Source of the DNA: Scenedesmus sp. ARA3
Taxonomy: Eukaryota; Chlorophyta; Chlorophyceae; Sphaeropleales; Scenedesmaceae
NCBI GenBank assembly: GCA_004335835.1
Contig: RWJK01001984.1
Location: 78,409-142,408 of the forward strand
Reading direction: 5' to 3'
Length of the DNA stretch: 64,000 nt
In this document: positions 10,792 to 22,820 of the stretch, piece by piece
Numbering within the stretch: the stretch's first letter is position 1
Layout: each line of letters begins with the position of its first letter
The notes under the pieces: generated by a model
The model's input: only the letters and a program-made list of their open reading frames with translations
The model's database searches: none
What the model was told of the DNA's origin: nothing
Program-made: the position numbers and the translations under genes

Positions 10792-11913
10792 TTAGACAGT
10801 GCTGCCCACTGTGCAGCTCATCTGCGCGCTGTCATCCTTGCTGAGCAGGCCCGGCCAATCACCATCCGCCCCGCCGCCACCGCCTGCTGCTGCTAACGCA
10901 TGGCTCCGCCCAAAAGCCTGCTCACTGAGCCCAGCAGCAGCAGCAGCAGCGACAGCACCCTGCTCTGCCCCAGTACTATCCTGAACAGCTATCGACACCT
11001 CCATAGCTGCCTTCACAGCCAGCGCCTGATGCACAGTGTCCTGGTGCAGCTGCGCCGCAGCCTGGCACGCAGCAGCAACAGGCGTGCCCTGTGCGGCTGT
11101 CGCTGCTGCTGCTGCCAGCTGGCTCCGCAGCTGCTGCAGCTGCTGCAGCTCCTGGTTGAGTGTGCTCATCACGTTCAGCAGCTGCTCTGCGCCGCAGCCA
11201 CCTGCCAGGCTGCCAGCGCCTGCTGCTGCCTTGCTGCTGTGGCTGCAGCTGTTCACCAGGCCGGAGGCGCTGCAGCTGCTAGCACTGTCACTGCTGTATG
11301 TCTTGTCATATAATTGGGTTGGCGCTTGCTGCTGCTGCTGCTGCACAAGTGCGCCGTAGCTTTGCTGCTGCTGCTGCATACATGACAAGCTCCCTGCATG
11401 AAATGCTGCGCCAGCACTTGACAGTGGCATAGACACACTCGAGAAGCTGCTTCCAAGCCCTTGGTACTTTGGCAGCGGCTGCGAGATAGCCTGCTGCTGC
11501 ATGTGCTGCATCTGGTGCTGCTGCTGCTGCTGCTGCAACAGCAGCTGCTGCAGCAACTCAGAGCTCGCCAGCATGCGGCTGCTACTGCTTTCATCCGCAA
11601 GCATAGGGTGAGGCTCTTGCGCTTCATAGGCACGGAAGGGCGCTGCTGCTGCGTCATATGGCACGTGCTGCTGAGCTGCCAGCGTTGCTGCAGCTGCGGC
11701 TGCTGACACTGCTGCTGTGTGCGCAGCGTAGTCCAAGTCCATCTGCTGTCCTGCAAGCTGCACCTGCGGGGGCAGCATGCCTGGCTGTGGCATGTTGCGC
11801 AGCTCCAGTGGCTGGCTGATGGTGCTGTGCAGTAGCCCTGATGAAGATGCTGCTGCTGCATGGAGGCCTGCATAGAAGCCGTCATCAAAGCCTGCAGGCA
11901 CCAGGCACCCAAA

Positions 11914-11945
<32 letters not shown>

Positions 11946-13957
11946 CTGAGGTTTACAAGCAGAGGTGCTGCAGCAACCCTATGCCGACTAGCTAACAGTA
12001 CAGTAGCATGATGAGCAACACCACGGCGCGGCTCTGTCTGTGATCATGCCATGCTGCAGAGAGCGTGACCTGGCAGGCAGTTAACAGCTGCAGCAGCACA
12101 TATGATTCAGCTAGACACGGCAGCCCAGCAGCCCTACTACTGCACACCTTCGCCATAGTCGGCCATGGGCTGGCTGCCAGCTGGCCCAGCAAGCACCCCA
12201 GCTGCTGCAGCAGTGAAGGGCGCCCCCGGCTCCCCCTGCTCCTCCTCATGCAGCGGCAGCTGCGTCTGAGCCCACGGCACACCATAGCGGTGCCGTGCTG
12301 CTGCTGCTGCTGCCCGGGTGCTGCCTGGCCTGCCATAGCTGCCCGCACTGCTGCCTGCTTCAACAGACCAGACAGGCAACGGCCATGAGGCGGCTGTGCT
12401 ATCTGGCACTGACGGCATGGCTCCATACAGGGACGGCTGATGCGCACTGCGGCCGAGCTGTGGCTGCAGCTGCCCTGGCGGATAGCCGCAGTTGCTGCCG
12501 CTGCTGCTGCTGCTGCTGCTGAAGCCCGAGAAGCCATAGCTGGGGCCAGCGCAGCTCCAACTGGCGCGGCGGGCGCGCGGCATGCGCGGCGGCCTGTGCT
12601 CTGACCCCAACACTGCAGCAGCTGCTGCTGCAGGGTCAACTGCGCCGCCTAGCAAGATGCAGGCACTGTTGCGCCGTGGCTTGCGCAAGCAGCAGGACGC
12701 CTGCAGCGGCTGCTGCTGCTGCTGGCAGGGCAGCAAGCCACTGGCGCTGGCATGCTGCAAGTTGCCAGGCACCTGCACTCGCCTGCAGCAGCAGCTGCTG
12801 CCGCTGCATGAACAGCTGCTGTTCATACAGCGAGCAGGCGCTGTAGCTGCAGCGCCTCCTTGACCTGCTGCTGGCTGGCTGCTGCTGCTGTGGTGGCTGG
12901 AACTGCTGCAGGAAGGAGTTGGCAGGTACTGTGCTGGTACCCCCCAAGCTGGCGCAGCAGCTGTTGCGCCTGGAGCGGCGGGGGGCCCCGGCATAAGCCT
13001 GCTGCTGCTGCTGCTCCCAGCAGTTGCCAAACACTGTGTGCAGGCCAAATGCTGCCGAAGATGTGCTGGGGAAGGCGTTTTGCTCATGTTGGTCTTGAAG
13101 CATCTGCGCTGTGTCGAGGGCGAGCTGTGCTGTCGAGACAGCAAGTTGCGCTGCCATGCTGGCACTCTGCAGAGCAGCCGAGGGCGCTGCACGCCTCTGC
13201 TGCTGCTGCTGCTGCTGCAGTGGCGGTAGGCTCCTGGCTTGCGGCTTCTGCTGCTGATCGCAGGTGTGCTGCTGCAGGACAGGAATGAACGTGACGTCTT
13301 GCGCAGCGCTCGCTGCTGCTGCTGCTGCTGTTGCCGAGGCGGTCGCAACGGACACAGCATGTCCCAGATCGCTGCTCAGGTGTGGCGTGGCACTGCGCAT
13401 GGCTGGTGCAGATCTGATCACACCAGCTGCATTGCTGCTGCTGCTGCTGTCTGCGCTGCGTCTGCCAGCCAGGGGTGCTGTTGGCAGGCCAACACGAGGT
13501 GTGTCGCACGCAACGTACCTTGCTTGGCTGAAGTCGATGGCGGGGGATGATGCTGATGCTGTTGAACCTGAGTCAAGGCCCTGCAGTCCACGCAGATATT
13601 GCAATAGCACTCAGTGGCTGGGGGCTTAGATATTTTGACCAGCTGAGCAGCTTGCCATGATGTTGTGAACAGCAGCAGCCATGATGCAGCTGCAGTGTCG
13701 TGCACGGCCACAGCAAACATGCTCAGCAAACTGCTGCATCCCACAACGACAACTGCAGTCTAGGCTGCTGTGATGCCCGCTAGTGTTGCTGAGCTGTGTG
13801 CCCGACCCGCGCCAAGCACCTGTAGCCACGATGCACAAGACTCATCGCATGCCAGACTGACAGAGTCCGTGTCGTAGACATTCTTGCTGGCGTTTGCAGG
13901 AGGATACAGGGCCGCGTCTTCAAGCCCTGCATCTCCGTGTCGCTGCAGTCCGATCAT
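10792..13957 (-). CDS. Gln/Ala/Ser-rich protein of unknown function, about 862 aa
   Basis: Four exons fit in phase: 13957-13820, 13580-12783, 12700-12148 and 11891-10792 (stop TAA). Introns are 239, 82 and 256 bp. The 82-bp intron has a GC donor (gcgagt); using it joins two reading frames that otherwise look frameshifted, and all exon lengths then sum to 863 codons. The start ATG at 13957 was chosen over a GTG 12 bases upstream. The protein is almost wholly low-complexity: polyQ, polyA and S/G runs. The motif RRNSxCxxLGG occurs twice, at about 12960 and 12675; RRNS is a possible basophilic-kinase site. A weak Leu/Gln coiled coil (ELQQLQQLRSQL) lies in exon 4. No DNA- or RNA-binding domain is recognised. 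A Q-rich regulator is possible but unproven. Confidence 0.65.
11917..11944 (-). repeat. CTG tract (sense) upstream of the last exon
   Basis: About nine CTG units on the minus strand lie 25 bases upstream of the acceptor at 11893-11892. Reading through it would create a false polyLeu start. Confidence 0.85.
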
Positions 13958-14801
13958 GATGAAGGCCACAGCCCAGCTTATCTATGATCGTGCAAGAACA
14001 GCCTGTAATAAAAATTCAAGCGCAGGGAGCGGATGAGCGACCCGGCCAGGCGATGATGCCGAAACAGCGGCGAGTGCCCGAGGACAAGCGAACCGCTGGA
14101 CACCTTGTGAACTATTCTGAAAGTATCATGTTTATCGCTTGGTCAAGCTGCACATAACTTCCGGGCGACCACAAGTGACCACGGAGTCCGTGGCACGGAC
14201 TGGCAACTCTGAAGCCATTACGCGCTGTAAACATGCCTAGAAAGGAGCGCTTGCATACTGTTTTGGTGATTAATCGCACGTCACGGCGGCTTGTAAGGCA
14301 ACTACAGTGATCTACAGTTATTTGGAGGTTGTCCTAAGCAGGGTTCATAATGCTTTTCCAGTTGGGCAGCACTGGTGTGCACAGCACTGCCATGAAGCTG
14401 ACACCAGCGTGCGTGCGTCAGTAGGCGACCGAAGGTCGACCATCTGCATCATTTGTTGACTCTTTGACGTTAGAGTACACATGGGCACTGCAGTACTCAC
14501 TGCTGGCTGGCGGAGCTTACATTACATTGGATCGCCTTCCCACACTGCATTTTCGCATGGCAAAACTTGACGCGACCACAGCGCAGCACCAAAGACACAT
14601 GCCACTACATGTTCAGGCCTGTGACGCTTGCATTTGCTGTGATGACCAGGAATAGAACTTGTAGTGGGCTGTAGCCCTGTGCATGTGTCGCACATGGACT
14701 GGTGTCGACCCATGTCATGTTGGCTGATCAGCCAGGCTGCCAGCTGCAGCAGCAGCTCCACTACAGGTGTTCAGCTGACACCATGTCACACACACAGGAG
14801 G
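13958..14801. other. Intergenic: promoter of the Q-rich gene and 3' UTR of the membrane-protein gene
   Basis: No ORF with family features. The right part (about 14527-14801) is T/G-rich on the minus strand, fitting a 3' UTR. The left part should contain the Q-rich gene's promoter and 5' UTR; no specific element is recognised. Confidence 0.4.
14517..14526 (-). terminator. Tandem TGTAA poly(A) signals
   Basis: The minus strand reads TGTAATGTAA, two abutting copies of the algal poly(A) signal, 276 bases after the stop codon of the membrane-protein gene. Confidence 0.55.
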
Positions 14802-17800
14802 TCACCTGCTGTCCTCATCGTCGCCGTCAGGCCAGGCAGCAATGCTGACAGCCGCGCCGCCTCTGCTGCCTTCATGCTGCAGCTCTGCTTCAGCCCTGCC
14901 TCCAGCTGCACCAATGCAGCTGCCGCAGGTGAGGCACTGCAACTGGCCTGCCCCCTTGCTAGCCCATACTTCTTCCTTCTTCCCCTTGCCACAACCTCGT
15001 ACACCTCCTGCTGCTGCTGCTGCTTCCCCAGGGCACTGTGTCGCGTTTATTTCACTGTTTGCTGTTGCGCCCTGCCCTTGCACTGCCGCCACCTCAGTTG
15101 TCTCAAATGCTATGTCTTTGATGTCCTTCAATGATAAGCTTAGCCTCTGGCGCTCAGACTTGAATGCTGCCAAGTAAAGCACAATGATGATGACTGCCAC
15201 AGCCGCTTCCAAGTACGATTCATATCCAAGTGCAGAGCCGATGCTGCTCAGCCAGCTGTTGCAGGACTCCTGGCAGCAGTAGATGTAGTTTTCCAGCCAC
15301 CAGCTGGCAGCCTCGTTGTCGTTTTTGACAGCACTCAGACCCTGCAGCGAGCAACAGACCATGGCATGACGGCGGCAGACAGCGACAACTGTGGTGACTG
15401 CACAATTGTAAGACTTGCAAGTCTCTGGTAGTCAGTGGTACTACCCCGCCGTCAGTAGTACTGCAGCTGAGTCATGCAAGCCGCAGGTATAGCACCAGCC
15501 AAATGCACAGCCACTCCAGACGCCTCACTTTGAGCGCTTCTGCTGCGCGCCGTGGGTAGCAGCACGTGCACACACATAGCGCAGTGCACTAAATAACTCA
15601 CACACAGGGCTCCATGACAGGCATGCAGTTCTGTGCAGCCGCCGCACCTGTGAAGCGCTGGCAATGTCCACTTGCGCTTCAGCCATGTAGGCAGCAATGG
15701 CCATGCCAAACTCATGTGCCAGTGGCAGCAGCAGCGAGGTGGCCGCTGCCTGCTGAGCTGCCCACGGCTTGGGGGTGGCAGTGGCTGCTGCCGAGGGGTG
15801 TGTTACATTGGGGCAGCTGCCTGAGATGGTGTAGTAGTCTCGGAGATTCAGCTGCGTGTGCAAGAAGCAAGCAGATCAGGCGAGGCAGCAAATGCTGATA
15901 CACATCCTGCAAGGGATGCACAGCGCACTGTCCTTTGTGGATGGATAGTGCTGCTAGGCTGGCAAGGAGCGGCCTTCGACGTACGCGGCTGCCAGTACTT
16001 CACACAAGTCACATCATTGCTTTGCACTCTGCAGCAGTGTCCATCACAACGACAAGCTACAATAGTCATGGTGGCGCACCTGCACGTTATTCATCGTGCC
16101 ATTCAGGCATACGTAGTGCGGGGTTGGTGCCGTTGTTGCGCTGATGTTGCTGTGGGTGGCTTCCCCAAGCATCTGGCAGATTGATGCTGACATGCCAACA
16201 GGGGCACTGTATGTGTCTGCCTGCTTGTTGTACCATTCACTGCAGAGACGCTGCTGCACTTGATTGGAGGGTGGCAGGACCATTGCTGCTCATGCGGTTC
16301 ACATACACAACGCAGCATCAGCATCCAGATGTAGTCAGTGATAATATGCGGCTACAGGGAACGTACATAGGGCTAGATGGCGCACAACGTGCATGGAGTG
16401 GTGACGGCTGGCCACATGAGCTCTGCATTTGCACTGTCGCTGCTCACACACATGATTGCAAGTGCAGGCAGGCATCATACAAGTGCTCAGCACAACACTT
16501 TTTATGGCTGCACGCAGGGCCGTGAATGACATGCTTCTGCACTTCTGCCTCGCACCTGCATTGATCTCCACGTAGCTGCAGCGTTTACTGCTGCTGCCGC
16601 TGCTGCTGCTGCTGGTGGTGGTGATGCAGCTGGCCGTGCTCATGCTCAGGTCCTTGCGGCCCTTGAAGTTGACCACAAACCTGCAGCACAGCCCCGCAGG
16701 TGCAACACACTTGCTGCCACTCGCTCACACTACTGCGACACGCATGCCCCTGCAGCACGCAGCCCCTACACCTGACGACAGCTGTGACAGTTCCAGCAGC
16801 ATGAATGAGTTTCAAAGCAGGCATCCGGCGGCTGTTTGGCTGGGGCTGCCTTATGGTAGCTTCTGCCACTCATACTGCACACGTGCCACACAGCAAGCTG
16901 CATCACCTTGAGCTGCCGCCACCAAACTCTCCCAGCTTGGTGCCATCAGTGGTGATGTCGCAGCATGCAGCAGTAGCTGGCGCCTGCGCAGCACAGCACA
17001 AACGTAAGAGGGCATTGGCAGTTGCAAGTGCATGCTGCTGAGGCCCTGAATGCCTTCAGCCAGGCACGTGGGATAGATGCAGCAGCCTGTGACGATTGCA
17101 CCCCTCAGCATGCACTCTAGCAAGCATAGAAGCAGTGTTGACAGTGTGCTGCAGTGCTGGCAGCAGCCGCACACCGCAAGAATGCTTGTGTTGGATGCTA
17201 GTGCTGCGCCACTGGCTGCCAGCAGCGCCTGAACACCAGCAGGGTTGAGGCGGGTGGTGCCACTGGCTGCTGCAAACAGTGCCTTCCTTTGGTCGTCTAG
17301 GTTGTTGCTGCTGCTGTAGAATGTTGTCACGCTCGGCCACTCTGCTGCTGCTGCTGCTGAGCTGGATGTGTTGGCAAGTCGAGAGATAGCCACCAGGCCC
17401 TGTTCACAATCAGCAGCATAACATGGGGACACACAGCTCTGAGGTGATGTGGTCAGACTGCACATGCAGATAGTTGGCATTTGCCTCATTGGGTTATGTC
17501 CGACAAAAGTAAACCCTCCTCCCCTGCAGTCAGACAATCCAGGCAGCAATGCAAAGGCTGCTGCTGCCGCTTCTGCTGCGGATGAAACGAACACTACTCT
17601 ATACACGCGCCGGTCTGGCCACTCGATCCATTGCTGCCTGCTGCATTGCTGCTCCCTGGCTTGTTTTGGCATGACTGACACCCTGTATCCTTGCGGGTGG
17701 ATGCACAAGCTTCTGCCGCCCACCTGAAATGTAGCCAGCCACTCCTGCAGCCCGCAGTCTGTTGCATGCAGGAAGCTGCACTTGCCAAGCCTGGCGGAAG

Positions 17801-18382
17801 AGGCACCCCATACAAACCCTGCCCACACAGCACTGGGGTTGCCATCAGCACCAAGCACATCATGGAATAGCGCACGGCTCTGTTCATTAGTGCTTATGGA
17901 CAGCTGCAGAGCCCTGGTTCCGAACCCTACACATGAAAGCTTGGAAGCTGTTGAGGTGGCCAGCAGAGCCAGTGGTGTGGAGTTGCAGACCAAGGTGCAG
18001 GTGGTGACCAGGAAGTAGGTGATTGTTGCAATGCCAGCTAGCGTGAGCAATCCCACTGCCAGGGCAATGCTCAATGCAAACCTGAACCTGCAGCCAGTTT
18101 GCATGTAATGCCCGCGTTGGGTTGTGACACAAAGTCTGCCATCTGATGCTGGAGCTTCATCTTGTAGGTTGTGCACGAGTTGTGGGGCAAAGCAGACCAA
18201 TCAGGGCATGGCATTCCGTGGGCGATGCATGTGCTAACAGCACATGCATACAGGCAGCATGAGACACAACTTCGCACATACCCGAATACCAAATATTCCC
18301 ACCTGAGAAATTTGACATTGACACAGCTGATTACTGCACATCTAAGCACTGTGCCAGCACCCATAGAGCCCATGCTGACCAT
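14802..18382 (-). CDS. Uncharacterised two-TM membrane protein with large ectodomain, about 705 aa
   Basis: Seven exons keep phase: 18382-18303, 18087-17175, 16983-16907, 16680-16556, 16258-16080, 15851-15648, 15341-14802 (TGA). A membrane segment (ALSIALAVGLLTLAG) lies at about residues 30-52, and a second (LEAAVAVIIIVLYLAAF) at about 568-586. Some 500 residues lie between, with scattered Cys and N-glycosylation sequons (NTS, NIS, NVT, NGT); a C-terminal tail of about 120 residues is probably cytosolic. The orientation is inferred from the Lys/Glu/Arg run after the second segment. Exon 7 may contain a further intron of a multiple of three bases (from gtgtac near 15000). Exon 5 uses an AAG acceptor. 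I do not recognise the family. The ectodomain between two helices recalls receptor-type sensors, but no cyclase, kinase or PAS domain follows. Confidence 0.65.
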
Positions 18383-18855
18383 CAGCGAATAGTGCAGGTT
18401 GCTCAACACATCAGCAAGGTAACAGCAAAGCTCGCAAAAGATTGTTAGATCAGCATCAAGTGCAGCCCTTTCAAGAGGTGCGACAGCGGATCAACACCCT
18501 AGACGGGTGTTGAAAGCTGTTCCCCAGAAGCTGACTCACACCAGGGTTTTCAACCCCGTGGTTGACTACCTTGTCCGGCTGTCGGAGTCGCTCATATTAA
18601 TTGCTTGCGTTTCAAGGCGTTGATGGAGTCCAAAGTGTTACCGTCGGTGCTGTACAATTCAAACTAGCAAGGCAGCTTTGCTTATGTATGAAGGGCTTCG
18701 CATCATCTATATGCTGCAGTAACTGTGATAACTCCATACTAGAAACCATCAGGTTGCACAACAATAGCCACCAGGGCAAGAGCAGGGTGTTGGTCTGAGG
18801 GAGCAGCAGCTGTCACTCCGTCTGTGTGAACAACGTGTGACGCCTCGCAGTGGGC
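18383..18855. promoter_or_regulatory. Divergent promoter region (membrane protein / enkurin)
   Basis: The start codons of two genes on opposite strands are 473 bp apart, so both promoters and 5' UTRs must lie here unless there are 5' non-coding exons. No TATA box or clear RFX X-box was recognised. Confidence 0.45.
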
Positions 18856-20638
18856 ATGGCTCGCCGGCAACGCGAAAAAGAGGAGAGCGTATATGATTGG
18901 GGCAGGCTAGGCTCGGCACCTGCGGCCGGCGCTGCAGCACCTAAGGTGCAGACATACAATGTACCAGCACCAGCAGCAGCGCCCAAGGTGAAGATGCATG
19001 TGGACAGCTCACAGGTGAGCACATGCAGTAGAGAGTGTTCTCCGGTCATGCTTTGTATGCTGGTGACTATCGAACGCTAAACAGCGCATCACCAGTCCTG
19101 TACAGCAATGTTTCAACAGCGTTCACTCGACATGCTTTACACAGTGGCCTGCTGTTGCAACCACTGCTACTTCAGGCGCAGCTGCACACCTGTGTTCAGC
19201 CATGCAAGGTGTTCAAGCATGCTGCAAGCACCATAGCTGACAGTAACGAGCATTGACTACAAACTGCACCCCTTCCACTTTGTGGTCACCTGCTGTGCAG
19301 CTGCCTGAACTTACCAGCTGCATGTCATGCTGTTGTCAAGAGCGCAATACTGTCCCCATACTGGCTCCGCAACATGCATCTGCTTCAGGTGGAGTCTATC
19401 TTGAACCCAGTGCGCGGCATCAGAGATGCTCAGGCACGTGCCGGCATCACACCCACCGACCACTCACGCCACAACATCCTAGCCATCAAGGAGCAGAGCA
19501 GGCTGAACGCGCTTCAAAAGCAGCAACAGGAGGAGCAGGCGCAGCAGCACCTCCGCCCGCAGATGCGGCGCACAACTTCAGGCTCAGCAGGAGGTGCAGG
19601 CCCCGGCGGGATCAACAGAACCCTGTCAGGCGGGGGCAGGGCAGCAGCAGCAGGAGCAGGCCGGCCAGTCATAGTTCGTTCTGTCTCTGGCAATGCAGCG
19701 GCAGGCGGGCGCAGCGCTAGTGGTGGTGGCAGCAGTGACGGCAGGGACTTTGTGCAGGAGAACAAGGCAGCAGCAGCAGCAGCAAGCAGGCCAGTCAAGG
19801 CAGAGAGCAGGCAGGATAGCGGAGCAGCGTACCTGCAGAAGAGTGAGTACGGGCAGGTGCCTGGCTACCTGCTGCAGCGCAAGGTGGAGATGGCGCAGCA
19901 GGAGGCGGCGATGCAGGCAGCCAAGCAAGCAGCACAGATACCAGCAGGTGCGCGGTTGCGTGCGACCAATAATAGTGCAGCAGTTGCAACGGCCCTCACA
20001 GCATTCACGCCTGCGCCTGCCAGGTGCCTTCGGTTTGTTAGCATGTCGCTACATCGCACTCTGGTCGGCTGCGTGTGCACATCTGCGCCTAGCGCTCTTG
20101 CATGCACACAACTCCTTCCAGGGCACATACCTGCTTCTTGCACCAACCTCACATACACCTCCTTTACGGCGCACATTCCTGCAAGCGCAGGCCTGCGGCA
20201 GATGCCTGAGGCTGAGCGGCTGGCCACGCTGCAGCTGCTGGATGCCAACAAGGCCGAGGTGGAGGCCCGGCTGTCTGCACTACCCATAATCATTGAGACG
20301 CCCAGCGCGGTGAGGCACGCTGCCAAACACGCAGGCGGGGCCTATTGCAGGCAGCGCTACAATGTGCCTTGGCACTGCCCACAGCAGTGTCTGCTGCTTA
20401 CAGCGTTGAATGATACTGAGCGGCATTGCAACAATCAGGCTGCTTTCTTCTCTGCACACATGCATGCTGATGGCCTGCTTGACCAATGCCCATGTGCCTG
20501 TCATGTCGCTACTGCTGCTCCTCATGTCTGCAGATCCGGCACAAGGATGAGCTGGAGCGCCGACTGCGGGAGATTGAGGATGCTCGCAGGATTTTCAGCC
20601 GCCCAAATGTGCTGGTGCACGCTGGGCAGCAGCAGTAG
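18856..20638 (+). CDS. FAP106: Enkurin-domain ciliary protein (FAP106-like)
   Basis: Four exons in phase: 18856-19014, 19389-19947, 20191-20309, 20534-20638 (TAG), 313 residues. The start ATG is followed by ARRQREKEESVYDW, and SVYDW resembles the N-terminal motif of enkurins. SILNPVRGIRDAQ and DHSRHNILAIKEQSR follow. A G/A/S-rich insert (about residues 95-170) precedes VPGYLLQRK. The C-terminal enkurin domain (about 180-310) has ERLATLQLL, NKAEVEARLSALP, IETPSAIR and IEDARRIFSRPNVLV. In cilia, enkurin/FAP106 is a microtubule inner protein at the doublet inner junction. Its presence suggests this alga makes, or recently made, cilia. The S/G-rich insert makes it longer than animal enkurin. The family call is firm; the orthology to Chlamydomonas FAP106 is inferred. 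Confidence 0.88.
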
Positions 20639-21003
20639 TTGAGCAGTCTATGGCGAAAGGTAGCAGTACAAGCTGTGCAACGTTGCAGCGCTTTGTGAAA
20701 GTTCAGTGCAGGCACTTGTGGGGAGTTTTTGGGTGTCAATGTGCCTCTGCAGCTGCGATATGCAGTGTTTGTGTGGCATCTGCATGAATTGCTCATCGCT
20801 TTTATTGCTGGCCACTAGTCCAGTATGCGTGAGTGTGGCATAAATGGCTAGCCACGGGCACCCTTAGGGACATACAGACTGTTCCGTTTGCTGCTTGAGC
20901 TGAAGCATGTTTCACCGGGTTACATGCATTGAGCCGCTGCATACGCAGCTGGGTCAATTGTGTGCACAGGACCACATACGTGGTCACACAATTCTCTCAG
21001 TCT

Positions 21004-21078
21004 GGCTGTGAGGTCACTGTAAGATCACAAAATTCACTGTGAGGTCACTGTGAGGTCATAAAATTCACTGTAATGTCA
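21004..21078 (+). repeat. Short tandem repeat (about 30-bp unit) with embedded TGTAA
   Basis: A unit close to cactgtgaggtcactgtg plus a taaaatt tail is repeated about 2.3 times. TGTAA occurs at 21018-21022 and 21069-21073, where the unit has mutated from TGTGA, and may serve as enkurin poly(A) signals. Confidence 0.75.
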
Positions 21079-21475
21079 ATACAGCCTGATTTGAATGCAG
21101 CAGATGTGTCAGTCATGCGTTGCCTTGGTGCGAAATATACGCCTCACTCTCAAGGACTGAACATGTAACAGAACATTATGGTCGCCATGTGGTGACATCT
21201 TCTCGACGTTGCAATGACGCTGCAGAGTTCACTCTGCAGCCACTCATAACCTTAATGCGCAGCGGCAGATCTGGTGTCATCACGACACCCAGCAGGTACT
21301 ACGCGAGTTCCTGCTGGTCAAGCACAGTGCAAAGCAACAGCTTGCCGCTGAGCAGAAGCCTTCACGGCATGTCTTTGGACCTCTTGAACAGGCTACCTGC
21401 AATTCTTTGCACAGGCTGGCAGCCTGATGTGGACACACCCTGGTGGTTGTGTTGCAAAACACCTATAATACGTTG

Positions 21476-21480
21476 TTACA
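21476..21480 (-). terminator. Candidate poly(A) signal TGTAA (copy A)
   Basis: First minus-strand TGTAA found downstream of the copy A stop; it implies a 3' UTR of about 1.34 kb. Confidence 0.35.
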
Positions 21481-22820
21481 GCAGGGCGGCGCTTGGTCGT
21501 CATGATACAGTGCTGATCAGCAGAGACACTCACGCTGTCCAGTATCATGATACAGTGATCACTGCAATACCACCAGCAGGAGCTAGATGAAATACCTGAT
21601 AGCTGCCACCACAAAAACCCAACAGCCTGTACCTCAAGCGAGCTAGCTGACATAGCCCCCCCCCCTCCCCACGTGCACAGTACTACTACAAGAAAGCACC
21701 GCCGTAAAGAGAGTCGTCTGTGAAAGCCTCAAGACCTGTGTGCAGTGCAGCAGCTGCCAACATGTGGCAGGCAAGATTGTAACAAACCGATAGATGTACA
21801 TGTTTTTTGTAGCTCCATCATGTATTGTATCGTACAAAAAAGTTTCCTGGACCCCCAGCGCACCACAGAAGCATCAGCAGCTCAGCTCAGTATGTCATAA
21901 CAAAGCATGGAAAGGACTGAACATGATGGCTGATCAGAACACAGCAGCAGAGCTCAAAGGACCCACTGCAAGGACATACTGCTGATGTGCACTTGATATT
22001 GTGACAGCTGCGTTTGACCTCATGTAACTGAGTATGTAAGAAAACCTGAGTTTGCTCATGTAAAAAAGGAACCAGCCTTCCATCAAGATCCATAACAAAT
22101 TGCCTATGCAAGGTCGAAGAGTGCAGGCACTACACAATAGCAGCAATCAAACAGTGCAATCCTTGGCAGGTGCCTGTGAATCGACACATTTGCAAGCAGA
22201 TGGTCCACACATAGAGAAGCAAGCAAACACGCACAAGTAAAAGCATGCAGTACTTTGTACCCACTCCTTAGAGTCAGCAATCGATCCATGAAGTCAGGTG
22301 ATACCATCAGCTTGACCAAGTAAAATGTAGCGGAGATGCACGGATCAGGGCGCGAGGCTGCATGGCACGCCTGAATGACGATGGCTGGACCACAGCCAAT
22401 GTGAAGTAGGTGACATGTCCAAACATACGGCATGCAGGTCATCCAGTACATGCGCAATCCCATGATACATACCCCAACCCCCCTCAACAGCTTTCTAGTG
22501 ACTTACTTTGCAACGCAAAGCAGCACAGGCGTGGCTTTCAGCCCAAACAGCCCCCCAAAGCGCACCAGAAGATGTAACCAGCCCTGCATGTGCTCTGGCG
22601 CCTTTCATGGTGGCATTTGTAAGCATGACACTCGCATACACGTGTTGTACACGCTGCTTTTTGTCGTCGAGATCATGTATGAATATCATCCTCAGCCTTC
22701 CAATCACAATCATTTGTGCTCATCATGAAAGCAATCGTTGCGAAAATTCATACTGAATTTCTGCATGGCTGCAGCGTTAATGCTCACTGCTGCGCATGCT
22801 AACATTTGTGTCTCACGAGG

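Larger units (their letters stand above)
20639..22820. other. Convergent 3' region between enkurin and TmcB-like copy A
   Basis: Plus-strand 3' UTR of enkurin probably runs to about 21090. From about 21476 to 22820 the minus strand is T/G-rich, consistent with the 3' UTR of copy A. ORFs such as 21120-21590 show no family features. A C10TC4 run lies near 21656. No further gene is seen. Confidence 0.4.

Noticed and set aside
12636..12783. Frameshift in the Q-rich gene
   Set aside because: An 82-bp GC-AG intron restores one frame, with all exon phases consistent.
21120..21590. Plus-strand 156-codon ORF between convergent genes
   Set aside because: No motif, and it lies in 3' flanking sequence on both sides.
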